Shown one piece after another: positions 38,701 to 45,858 of a stretch of 64,000 nucleotides of DNA. Positions within the stretch are counted from its first letter, which is position 1, and each line of letters starts with the position of its first letter. The position numbers and the translations under genes are program-made. The notes under the pieces were generated by a model. That model saw nothing but the letters and a program-made list of their open reading frames with translations, made no database searches and was not told the DNA's origin. The DNA is taken from the NCBI RefSeq assembly GCF_009720525.1, contig NZ_CP043930.1, positions 5,426,501 through 5,490,500 of the forward strand. The letters are read 5' to 3'. The stretch is from Gimesia benthica (lineage in GTDB: Bacteria; Planctomycetota; Planctomycetia; Planctomycetales; Planctomycetaceae).

Positions 38701-39445
38701 CCTGCTGAAAACCGAGTTTCTTTTCATCGATATAACCGAAGAAGACCGTTTCGTTTTCTTTGATCAGTTCCGGCAGGGCGACAAATTTCCGATCTTCAAT
38801 TTCGATTTTGCCATCCAGTTGACGGACGCGGGTCAGGGGAGAACGACCTTCGCGGGTGGCATCATCCCAGAAGATTACGCGATCCTGAAAGACGGGGTGG
38901 CTCGTATCGATGCCGGTATCAATGATCGCTACAATCGTACCCTCGCCCAGACCTTTACCGGCGACGCGTTTCCGCAGTGCGGGGACTTTGATGTCGTCCA
39001 GCGGGACGTAGAGGGAATCGAAGTCGGCTTCAGGGACATCCTGCAGTTCAGGAACTTTTGGCTGTTCCGGCGTTGGTTCCAGTACACCCTGAGGTGTGTT
39101 TTTGTGAGGCAAAATCTCTTCCATGACTCCCGAGGGGAGCTTCAGAGAATCAATAAACTTCTTGTCGTTCAATTTGCTCGGGGGGAGGTTGACCACGAGG
39201 AAGGGAATATCATTACCGATTCCCAGGTTAGGGTCGTAAACAATTTTTCCACCCGCTTTCTTGACCAGGTCCGCGGTGCGACGGACGTCGTTTACCCGCA
39301 GCAGCACGGTCAACTCTGGCGAGCAGTCGCAGAGTTCTTCTTTCAACTGGGCGTCAGCCGGGGCAGCAAACTGGTTGAAACCAGCGGCCATGATGGTCAG
39401 GATCAGGGTGTATTTCGACAAGCGAGATAAATTGAAAAAGTTCAT
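35717..39445 (-). CDS. Subtilisin-family (S8) peptidase, tripeptidyl-peptidase II-like
   Basis: This protein has 1242 residues. A signal peptide lies at about 1-32. The S8 catalytic residues are Asp176 (AIIDTGID), His401 (SHGTHVAG), oxyanion Asn496 (SASND) and Ser584 (NGTSMSSP). About 225 residues separate Asp and His, which is the hallmark insertion of tripeptidyl-peptidase II rather than of ordinary subtilisins. About 600 residues of beta-rich C-terminal sequence follow, again as in TPPII. Unlike eukaryotic TPPII this protein has a signal peptide, so it should work outside the cytoplasm. GAGGGACGG stands directly before the ATG. It heads a minus-strand run with the thioesterase and ABM genes. 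Confidence 0.88.
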   Translation of the reverse strand: MNFFNLSRLSKYTLILTIMAAGFNQFAAPADAQLKEELCDCSPELTVLLRVNDVRRTADLVKKAGGKIVYDPNLGIGNDIPFLVVNLPPSKLNDKKFIDSLKLPSGVMEEILPHKNTPQGVLEPTPEQPKVPELQDVPEADFDSLYVPLDDIKVPALRKRVAGKGLGEGTIVAIIDTGIDTSHPVFQDRVIFWDDATREGRSPLTRVRQLDGKIEIEDRKFVALPELIKENETVFFGYIDEKKLGFQQGDLWTTLGREGVDINRNGTKDDKLLVAVGLIPNPILKKIEEEKKAEAEERAKDPEAPAVARKPDPTIHDLPKEYALAFVDVDMDGKFTGEEAKTAIIDFNTARKMQKDGLKVPYQSMLEFPSRTKRIAYPLLFRPDSKKQITEITVAFDQQSHGTHVAGIVAGSGLQIEGAAPKAELMAIKVCSGRSCTDQAILRGIISAFFNPQGYVPDVVNISLGSHEGYLKRPLSILLQDLSAKFGTTFFVSASNDGPGYRTINGLGGSSPAVFVGAHVSANTLMEHYRLAEGVKAPEHGLLYFSSLGPSYTGEMRPNVVAPGSALSSTPLNSDGSSMFNGTSMSSPIAAGAAAAMLSLIKADKEYAEVLERQQKKIESIRKKSSDSRYSLTSLALSMRIALENTAQRMTGFTYAQQGAGLIDIDKAYTEFLRLAKETLDPKKQSAEFSINHYSKFNRLYDRANNIAAHKRVDLDLNIDGEVSDQGSLLLKNTPAIVKLEKVEIQDIDGSVVTLDVKKDKEKIPFSIALPGKEEALGNQITLVLSNSSKSFFYSTRKRHLMERGKTYLAYYTVTQHGEREFSFLDVVHKPIELSDLETEVSLPGLGLRDSDRQAAFVVPQKTITAGAYHRYPIAVTRRDSSLTVMLGFEANSSGRLLVSVFNPDGDEIGYRVIQQTSQLGGDRSNATLTVSTKEEGIHEVLVSTFSGNWLNESKYDLLIEAQRFRASSDELSLSTVDSGKESEKLITYSNSSNQVRSMSASLGSLTRVVPQDHFPIMANYRTFRKLDIPEWRPESGESQTTTVRLTFPSDDKKTKGFSGRIDHRLYKKGADGKLVEAYKGSFYGRGKSFNNIPRPEPGKPYETLYAAVDTYFTVPYDEGLKDSQGTITLEALFPSIPVKMEGSINLNILTVGRPDVYILKVTGPQKLIDASAAKTDPSSSSQATLEIPTKINGISKIKVTLPVTVTPDVKSTLAKQIIRSYISVSTSDDRISDYIPIEISQ

Positions 39446-39815
39446 CCGTCCCTCAAGCTTTCGAGCATCAGGACACTAGGTCCTGTAAAATGATTATGTT
39501 TTGGAATTCAGCAGGCAGGTGGGTCGTGTCGAGTTATCGGGCTCCTGGATCACACTTGATAAAGCATGATCGTTAAGCTTTCTCTATAAGACCACACTTT
39601 AATATAGGTTACATTTTGTTGAAGTTATTCATATTCTCACATGATGAGAGGTGAATGTGAATACCACAGACCGAGGAAAATATGATTTAATCATGACTCG
39701 CAAAGCACTTAGGGTTAAATTCTGAACTTTATTACCCTGCGGGGGCTTCCCTGAATTCAGATAAATTTGTCAAGAAATAATTGACAAATCGAATCGGGTA
39801 AAATACCTTTTATGA
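39446..39815. other. Intergenic region with a 7-bp inverted repeat
   Basis: This is a 370-base AT-rich gap between divergent genes. TTGTCAA (39767-39773) and TTGACAA (39781-39787) form a perfect inverted repeat just upstream of the small membrane protein gene. No other structure was seen. Confidence 0.5.
39767..39787. promoter_or_regulatory. Candidate operator (inverted repeat)
   Basis: TTGTCAA and TTGACAA are exact inverted copies separated by 7 bases, ending 28 bases before the ATG at 39816. TTGACA in the right arm could be a -35 box with TACCTT at 17-base spacing, in which case a repressor bound here would block the promoter. No regulator is adjacent. Confidence 0.35.
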
Positions 39816-40121
39816 ATGTTTCAGACTGCCCGCCATGCCCTGATGTTTCTCTGCTGTGCCATTGTTGCACTCGACATCGTATTGTTTCTGGGCGGACCTG
39901 CTCTTGTGCAGTCTGAAGGTGAGAGTCAGGACTGGTTCTTCTCTGAATTTGAGTTTGAAGAAAACGAAGAATCCGGTGAAGAAGAGCCGCTGATCCAGGA
40001 TGTGGAACTGCTCATTGAAGTTTCCCACCTAAGCTCACCCCTCTTTGATGTTGAATATCACATCAACGAATCCGATCGAGACGAAACCCATGTTTCTCGG
40101 GGGCCGCCAGCGCTTAGCTGA
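39816..40121 (+). CDS. Small acidic membrane protein, unknown
   Basis: This protein has 101 residues. One hydrophobic segment lies at about 8-29 (ALMFLCCAIVALDIVLFLGG), followed by a strongly acidic stretch (FEFEENEESGEEEP) and a polar tail. There is no recognised domain. No clear ribosome site is present, and the antisense frame is also open for much of the length, so the call is moderate. It precedes the SulP gene by about 200 bases. Confidence 0.45.
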   Translation: MFQTARHALMFLCCAIVALDIVLFLGGPALVQSEGESQDWFFSEFEFEENEESGEEEPLIQDVELLIEVSHLSSPLFDVEYHINESDRDETHVSRGPPALS

Positions 40122-40317
40122 GTTCACGCCTGTTTTTTCGATATTCTCCGTCGCGCTCACTAAAGTTACTCCTGTGTCCCACTGTTGAGTCTGCTGCGCG
40201 ATCAATTCTGTGTTGGTGCATGACCAGTCTGGTCGTTGTTACCGGGATAGAGGATATCTTCAAGTTCACCCCGCCTGAGCTTAACTGATTCAGGTCCATC
40301 GATCATGGATTCTTTCA

Positions 40318-42057
40318 ATGTCGCAAAATCAATTCGATCAACCCAGGTTCAACCTCAAAAGCTATCTCAACGAATTTAATCCCTGGCACAATATTAAAAT
40401 CATGCATACCAACGTCCCCAACGATATTCTGGCGGGGATCACGGTGGCTGTCATCGCGATGCCGCTGGCACTGGCATTCGGGGTCGCTTCCGGTCTGGGA
40501 GCGGAAGCCGGGATGTGGGCCGCCATCTGCGGCGGGATTCTGGTCGGTATCTTCGGTGGATCCAACACCGGAGTCAGTGGGCCAACGGGGCCCAAAGTCG
40601 TTCAGTTGGCTGCGATTATTGCGGCAACCAAACTGGCCAGTGGAGAACCCGATATTGTCTTTGCGATGTCGATGGTCTTTCTCAGTGGGCTGATCTGTAT
40701 CGTCCTGGCACTGATGAAGATTGGACGGTTTATTTATTACACCCCTTATTCGGTTGTCTCCGGATTCATGTGCGGGATCGGCGTGATCATCATCCTGCTT
40801 GAAATCCCACCCATGCTCGGATTTGCTACTCCCAATTCCGTGATGAGTGCCATCAAACAGATTCCGTATGACATCATGCACGAAAAGCCGCATGCCCTGA
40901 TTGTGTCCCTGGCGACATTTGCGACGATTCTCATCTGGCCGCGACTGACTAAGAAACAGTGGTTGCCTGCCCCGTTGATGGGGCTGATCGTGGGAACCAG
41001 CCTTGCGCATCTGCTGCAGTTCAGGGATATTGAATATATCGCTTCGATGCCGGTAGGCGTGCCCCACCTTTACTGGCCGGACTTTTCCCGCTTTGGCGAT
41101 ATGGTCGGCGGTGCGTTCGCTCTGGCCGGACTGTGTATTTTTGACTCGCTGCTGACCTGTCTGGTGGCAGATAATATGACCAACGAACGGCATAACAGCG
41201 ACCGGGAAATCTTCGGTCAGGGAATTGCCAACATGGGCTGCGGGATTGTCGGGGGCGTGACCACTGCAACTGCCACCATGCGGACCGTGGCGAATATCAA
41301 GTGTGGCGGAAAGACCGGCCTGGCTTCGATCACGCATGGCCTGGTACTGCTGGCACTCATGCTCGGGCTGGCTCCTTATGCCAGTTACATCCCCATGGCC
41401 TGTCTGGCAGGAATCCTGTTGAAAGTCGGCATGGATATCATTGACTACCGGGTTCTGCCGGTCCTGCATCGCATGCCGTTTATGGATTCAATCTGCTTCT
41501 GGGCAGTTTTAATTCTGACGATCTCGGTCGACCTGCTCGTGGCGATGGGAGTCGGTATTACGATCGCCTTTGTACGGATTGTGCAGGAACTGGGGCAGGC
41601 TTATGAACAGAATGTGGTCAATCTGAATGAAATCAGCCGGCCGTTGCCCGCTGATGTATCCATGCCGGAGGACCTCAAGGAAAAAGTTCTCAAACTGCGA
41701 CTGGAAGGTCCGCTGTTCTTTGGAGTTTCTGATACAATCTACCGGACATCCTCAGCGCTGGTCGATTACAAGTATCTGATCATCCGCATGGCCCGTGTGC
41801 CCATGGTGGATATGTCGGGGGCGTATCTCCTGGAAGATATCATCGACAAGGCGCATGAGCAGGGAGCAACCGTGTTCTTTACCGGTTTGCGCCCTCAGGT
41901 GGAGCGAACCTTGACTCGCTTGAAGATTATTGAGAAGGTGACTGAAGAGAACTGCCTGGCGACCTTCAATGACGCCATTCTGCGGATTCAGGAACTGGAA
42001 AGCCGGCAGTCTGACACAGAACATCAGGTTGAGTACGAAGACGTAAGCAGGGTTTAA
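40318..42057 (+). CDS. SulP family inorganic anion transporter
   Basis: This protein has 579 residues. A membrane domain with about 12-14 helices is present; the N-terminal ILAGITVAVIAMPLALAFGVASG and GVSGPTGPKVV blocks are the SLC26/SulP signature. A C-terminal STAS domain (about 450-560) carries VDMSGAYLLEDI, which has the D-x-S-G motif phosphorylated in anti-sigma antagonists. SulP proteins move sulfate, bicarbonate or other anions; the substrate cannot be decided and no carbonic anhydrase is adjacent. The stop and the next start overlap as TAATG, so the transporter and the glycosyltransferase are translationally coupled. Confidence 0.92.
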   Translation: MSQNQFDQPRFNLKSYLNEFNPWHNIKIMHTNVPNDILAGITVAVIAMPLALAFGVASGLGAEAGMWAAICGGILVGIFGGSNTGVSGPTGPKVVQLAAIIAATKLASGEPDIVFAMSMVFLSGLICIVLALMKIGRFIYYTPYSVVSGFMCGIGVIIILLEIPPMLGFATPNSVMSAIKQIPYDIMHEKPHALIVSLATFATILIWPRLTKKQWLPAPLMGLIVGTSLAHLLQFRDIEYIASMPVGVPHLYWPDFSRFGDMVGGAFALAGLCIFDSLLTCLVADNMTNERHNSDREIFGQGIANMGCGIVGGVTTATATMRTVANIKCGGKTGLASITHGLVLLALMLGLAPYASYIPMACLAGILLKVGMDIIDYRVLPVLHRMPFMDSICFWAVLILTISVDLLVAMGVGITIAFVRIVQELGQAYEQNVVNLNEISRPLPADVSMPEDLKEKVLKLRLEGPLFFGVSDTIYRTSSALVDYKYLIIRMARVPMVDMSGAYLLEDIIDKAHEQGATVFFTGLRPQVERTLTRLKIIEKVTEENCLATFNDAILRIQELESRQSDTEHQVEYEDVSRV

Positions 42058-43172
42058 TGCGAATACTGGCAATCAATGCGTATCATGGTGGGAGTCATCG
42101 TGATTTCCTGCAGCATTGGGTCTCGCATAGTTGCCATGAATTCACTGTCCTGACATTACCTCCGCGGCACTGGAAGTGGAGAATGCAGCACGCTGCTTTA
42201 ACCCTCGCTACCGAGGTTGAGCAGCGATTTGTATCCGGCGACCGCTGGGATGTGCTGTTTGTGACCGACATGTTCGATCTGACGACGTTTCTGGGGCTGG
42301 TCCGTAAAGAGATGATGGACTTGCCCCGTGTCGTCTATTTTCATGAGAACCAGTGGACGTATCCGGTTCCTGAAAACGAAGTTCGTGATCTGACCTACGG
42401 ATTTATCAATCTGAAATCCGCTATTTCCGCGGACGCACTCTGGTTCAATTCCGATTTTCATCGGCTGGATTTTTTTCAGGGCTCCGCTGAGTTCCTGCAA
42501 CGTATGCCGGACTATGCTTCTGTAGACTTACTGAAACCACTGCAGCATAAGTCGTCTGTGCGACCTCCGGGAATTCCATCTTTTGAAGGAATGCATCAAG
42601 AACAGAAGTCCGGGCCAATTCAGATTCTATGGGTGGCTCGCTGGGAATATGATAAGAATCCGGAACAGTTCTGTGACGCGGTGGCGCAACTGGATGCGCA
42701 AGGTGTTGATTTCCGACTGAGCGTGCTGGGCCAGTCCACCCCGGAAATCCCCGACTGCTTTCTGGAATTGAAATCACAATTTGCAGACCGGATTGATCAT
42801 TGGGGGTTTCTCGAAAGTCGATCCGACTATCAGCGTGCCCTGCAGGCGTCGGATATTGTGATCTCAACCGCCTGGCATGAATTCTTCGGGATTTCGATCC
42901 TGGAAGCGGTCGAAGCCGGTTGTCTGCCAGTATTGCCGAACCGACTCTCTTACCCTGAGATATTTGCTGAGGCTCCCGAATGTTTCTATAACGGATCGAC
43001 TGAGGCACTGGTTACGAAGGTCATGGAGTATTCACAACTACTGCAATCGGACCAGGTAACCACGGATGTGCGGGAGCGGCTGAAAAAAATATGTCTCCAC
43101 TACCATTGGGAGCGAGTTGCCGAGGCGCTGGATGAAGGTGTTACAGAGTGCTGCCACAGGCCTCGTCACTGA
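42057..43172 (+). CDS. tRNA-queuosine alpha-mannosyltransferase-like protein (DUF3524, GT4 fold)
   Basis: This protein has 371 residues. The N-terminal DUF3524 domain (about 1-170) begins MRILAINAYHGGSHRDFL and has LPPRHWKWRMQHAALTLA and VYFHENQWTYPV, the signature of GTDC1/QTMAN proteins. The C-terminal GT-B half has WVARWEYDKNPE and WHEFFGISILEAVEAGCLPVL, the GT4 E-x7-E type donor site. The animal homolog mannosylates queuosine in tRNA-Asp. The same role here is inferred from similarity. The start ATG overlaps the SulP stop by one base. Confidence 0.85.
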   Translation: MRILAINAYHGGSHRDFLQHWVSHSCHEFTVLTLPPRHWKWRMQHAALTLATEVEQRFVSGDRWDVLFVTDMFDLTTFLGLVRKEMMDLPRVVYFHENQWTYPVPENEVRDLTYGFINLKSAISADALWFNSDFHRLDFFQGSAEFLQRMPDYASVDLLKPLQHKSSVRPPGIPSFEGMHQEQKSGPIQILWVARWEYDKNPEQFCDAVAQLDAQGVDFRLSVLGQSTPEIPDCFLELKSQFADRIDHWGFLESRSDYQRALQASDIVISTAWHEFFGISILEAVEAGCLPVLPNRLSYPEIFAEAPECFYNGSTEALVTKVMEYSQLLQSDQVTTDVRERLKKICLHYHWERVAEALDEGVTECCHRPRH

Positions 43173-43548
43173 ATCACATCTGAAGTAATAACCGGCATAA
43201 ACCCGCTTCAGAATTGTGCTGATATGTATAACTGGTAGCCGTTCCAGAGGACTGTAACGGTTATAACAATCGGAGACAGAATACCGGTTACGCGAGATGC
43301 ATGAAATCTGGCTTGATGAGTAATTTGGGCCCTGTTTTATAGTACTGACAGAGAGTCATGCACTTGAATCAATCCAGTGTTTTTCGCTGTAAATTGAAAA
43401 CTTTTTTATTGTGTTTGGGATACTGCTCTGGCAAAGTAATACCTGTCAGTGACCGCGTGTTTCTGATTTCATGACGGTCTCACCAACTTTGATTAAAGAC
43501 TGTATGAAGCATCTGAGATCTACCCACTTTTGCCAAGCGATTATCATC
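43173..43548. other. Intergenic region
   Basis: No gene is supported. A weak hairpin can be drawn near 43226-43268 (ATAAC, CCGTT against AACGGTTAT with a bulge). The start of the next gene is uncertain, and longer in-frame starts (43471) would use part of this gap. Confidence 0.4.
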
Positions 43549-44193
43549 ATGCTTACAATTTCAAAAGACATCCTGCCACAGACTTTTCTGAGCTACATCG
43601 CCTTCCGGATTGCATTCATGGACACTCTGGAACGCATTGCTCTGGCAAAGCAGGTTGGAGACGATCCGTTCGAATCATTCGGATATCTGACTGAGGTCCC
43701 GTTCCTGAGAAGTGTGCCGCCACACGTGCAACTGGATCTGCTGTCAGTCACCTGGGCCAAGCATCTGGCCAGTGAAAACGTGGAAGGCGACCTCGTTGAT
43801 GAAAGCGTTGTATACGCAGTCTGTGAAACGGCTGCCCGCATCATCGACGAACAACCTGACGAAGCACGTCGTTACCTTGAGGGGGGACCACTTGACGTGC
43901 ATATCGCCATTGATCATTTCCTGTCATCGGAAGTTCGCAATCTGCACCTGAATCTGTCTAACGAAGGCGATTTTCTGCTGATCAGCCAGTTCCAGGATAT
44001 GTCTCCTGAAGAGGCTCTGCCGATGAAAGAAGAATTTGGGATTCAAGAAGAGGAAATTGAACCCATGTTCGACGTGTTGATGCAATGGTACATGTCGGTT
44101 GACTTCATGCCCAACCTGGAAGGGTTGCTGCAGGAACGGGAAGTCGCCCGGGCGATCACAATCGTCGGTCTGAAACAGCAGCCATTGTGCTGA
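43549..44193 (+). CDS. Conserved-looking hypothetical cytosolic protein
   Basis: This protein has about 214 residues from ATG 43549. Other in-frame starts at 43471 and 43618 are possible and no ribosome site decides. The protein is acidic and helical (FLSYIAFRIAFMDTLERIALAKQVGDD, VYAVCETAARIIDEQP, ALPMKEEFGIQEEEIEPMF). It lacks a signal peptide or membrane segment. No domain is recognised. It ends 44 bases before the terminator stem that overlaps the end of rarA. Confidence 0.65.
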   Translation: MLTISKDILPQTFLSYIAFRIAFMDTLERIALAKQVGDDPFESFGYLTEVPFLRSVPPHVQLDLLSVTWAKHLASENVEGDLVDESVVYAVCETAARIIDEQPDEARRYLEGGPLDVHIAIDHFLSSEVRNLHLNLSNEGDFLLISQFQDMSPEEALPMKEEFGIQEEEIEPMFDVLMQWYMSVDFMPNLEGLLQEREVARAITIVGLKQQPLC

Positions 44194-44236
44194 ATCAGCA
44201 CAGTCAGGCTTTGACTGACGAGATGCAAAGAGGGGG

Positions 44237-44275
44237 ATCAGGAACGGTTGTTATCATCCGTTCCTGATTTTTTTT
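44237..44275 (+). terminator. Rho-independent terminator overlapping the 3' end of rarA
   Basis: ATCAGGAACGG (44237-44247) pairs perfectly with CCGTTCCTGAT (44258-44268) around a 10-base loop, followed by eight T. It ends the plus-strand hypothetical gene. The left arm contains the antisense of the rarA stop codon and the rest lies inside rarA coding sequence, so the same bases encode the RarA C-terminus. Confidence 0.85.
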
Positions 44276-45578
44276 CGCGCCGTTCCTTGAAGACCTCCAG
44301 TCGCTTGCGGATTGTGGCTTCGAAACCGCGCTCGACGGGGCGGTAGTATTCACGTTCCACGCCCAGGTAATCCTGGTCGACCCAACCCTCCTCTGACGCA
44401 TGGGCGTACTGGTAACCTTCGCCGTGTCCCAGTTGACTGGCCCCGCGGTAATGCGTGTCCTTTAAATGCACGGGGACAGGCAGCAGGGACTTGTTTCGCA
44501 CGTCAGAGAGTGCTTCATCAATGGCAACGTAGGAAGCGTTCGATTTCGGCGCGGTGGCGATATAGGTCACCGCCTGTGCCAGCAGGATCCGACCTTCGGG
44601 CATACCGATCTTCTCGACCGCCGCAAAGGCGGAATTCGCGATCAGGAGTGCCATCGGGTCTGCATTGCCTACGTCTTCTGAGGCTGCGATCACGATGCGG
44701 CGGGCCAGGAAACGCGGGTCTTCGCCCGCTTCAATCATACGGGCCAGCCAGTACAGGGCGGCGTCCGGATCACTGCCGCGCATGCTTTTAATCAAGGCGG
44801 AGGCGGAATCGTAGTGAGCATCGCCATCCTGGTCGTATTGAATCGCTTTTTTCTGAATCGATTCCTGGGCGACTTCCAGATCGAATACCCGGTCTTGTCC
44901 GTAGAGGGAGAGGACCCCGATTTCCAGTGCATTCAGAGAGCGTCGGGCATCTCCATCACAGACTTCAATCAGAAAGTCGAGTGCCTCGTCTTCGACTTCA
45001 ACGTTGTAGCGGGCCAGTCCCCGTTTTTCATCCTGCAGGGCCCGGTGCATCAGCGTACGGATTTCGTCTGCCGTCAGTGCCTGGAATTCGAAGATCTGGC
45101 TGCGACTGATGAGAGCCGAGACGAGCGAAAAAAACGGGTTCGAAGTCGTTGCACCGATCAGGGAGACAACCCCCGATTCCACATCAGGCAACAAGACGTC
45201 CTGCTGAACTTTGCTGAAGTGATGCAGCTCATCAATGAAGAGAATGGTCTGCTTGCCACCCGAGGCCAGTTCGTCGCGGGCCCGGTCCAGGGCGGCGCGG
45301 ACTTCTTTGATTCCGGCGGAGGCGGCATTGAGTGCTTCAAAGCGGCGATTAGATTGACGAGCAATCAGTTCTGCCAGAGAGGTTTTACCGGTGCCGGGGG
45401 AGCCGAAGAAGATGAGCGAGCCAATCCGGTCGGCGGCGAGGATGCGTCGCAGAAGCTTCCCCTCGCCCAGAAAATGCTGCTGTCCGACAAACTCTTCCAG
45501 GGAACGCGGACGCATGCGGGCTGCCAGCGGTTTCGCCTTTTCGAGGTGCTGCGATTCCTGCTGATCGAACAAGCCCAT
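44238..45578 (-). CDS. rarA: Replication-associated recombination protein A (AAA ATPase)
   Basis: This protein has 446 residues. It has Walker A (FFGSPGTGKTSLAELIA, about 56-72), Walker B (ILFIDELHH), sensor 1 (LIGATTSNPFF) and an arginine-finger region, followed by the C-terminal MgsA/WRNIP1 domain with RGSDPDAALYWLARMIEAGEDPRF and TAPKSNASYVAID. RarA acts at stalled replication forks. The start is ATG 45578, which has GGAGGT 7 bases upstream; the in-frame start at 45596 has none. The C-terminus overlaps a plus-strand terminator. Confidence 0.95.
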   Translation of the reverse strand: MGLFDQQESQHLEKAKPLAARMRPRSLEEFVGQQHFLGEGKLLRRILAADRIGSLIFFGSPGTGKTSLAELIARQSNRRFEALNAASAGIKEVRAALDRARDELASGGKQTILFIDELHHFSKVQQDVLLPDVESGVVSLIGATTSNPFFSLVSALISRSQIFEFQALTADEIRTLMHRALQDEKRGLARYNVEVEDEALDFLIEVCDGDARRSLNALEIGVLSLYGQDRVFDLEVAQESIQKKAIQYDQDGDAHYDSASALIKSMRGSDPDAALYWLARMIEAGEDPRFLARRIVIAASEDVGNADPMALLIANSAFAAVEKIGMPEGRILLAQAVTYIATAPKSNASYVAIDEALSDVRNKSLLPVPVHLKDTHYRGASQLGHGEGYQYAHASEEGWVDQDYLGVEREYYRPVERGFEATIRKRLEVFKERREKKSGTDDNNRS

Positions 45579-45858
45579 GTAAAAAACCTCCGCCAAGTGA
45601 TTCGTTCGCGGGTGTTATTAGAACCCGTGATTGCAAAGTGGGAACCTGATAACTCGGGTTGTGTGAGCCGGATATACCGGATTTACACGCGGCCGAATCT
45701 CGTGGGTCCCCCTAGAAATATTTGTAGGGTCAACTCACGATTTTGAATCAACATGACAGAGGCTTGTTTCTCTGTTTCGTATGTTCTCATTTTAACCGGC
45801 AACCCTTCGTAAAACAAGGAGCTGATTTTAGAAATAATATTCTTCAAAAACAACCAGA

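Noticed and set aside
38498-39430. Plus-strand open frame of 310 codons
   Set aside because: It is the antisense of the TPPII-like subtilase; the subtilase frame has catalytic motifs and a strong ribosome site.
40315-41469. Minus-strand open frame of 384 codons, His/Gln-rich
   Set aside because: It is the antisense of the SulP gene. The His/Gln richness is the mirror of hydrophobic membrane codons, not a real metal-binding protein.
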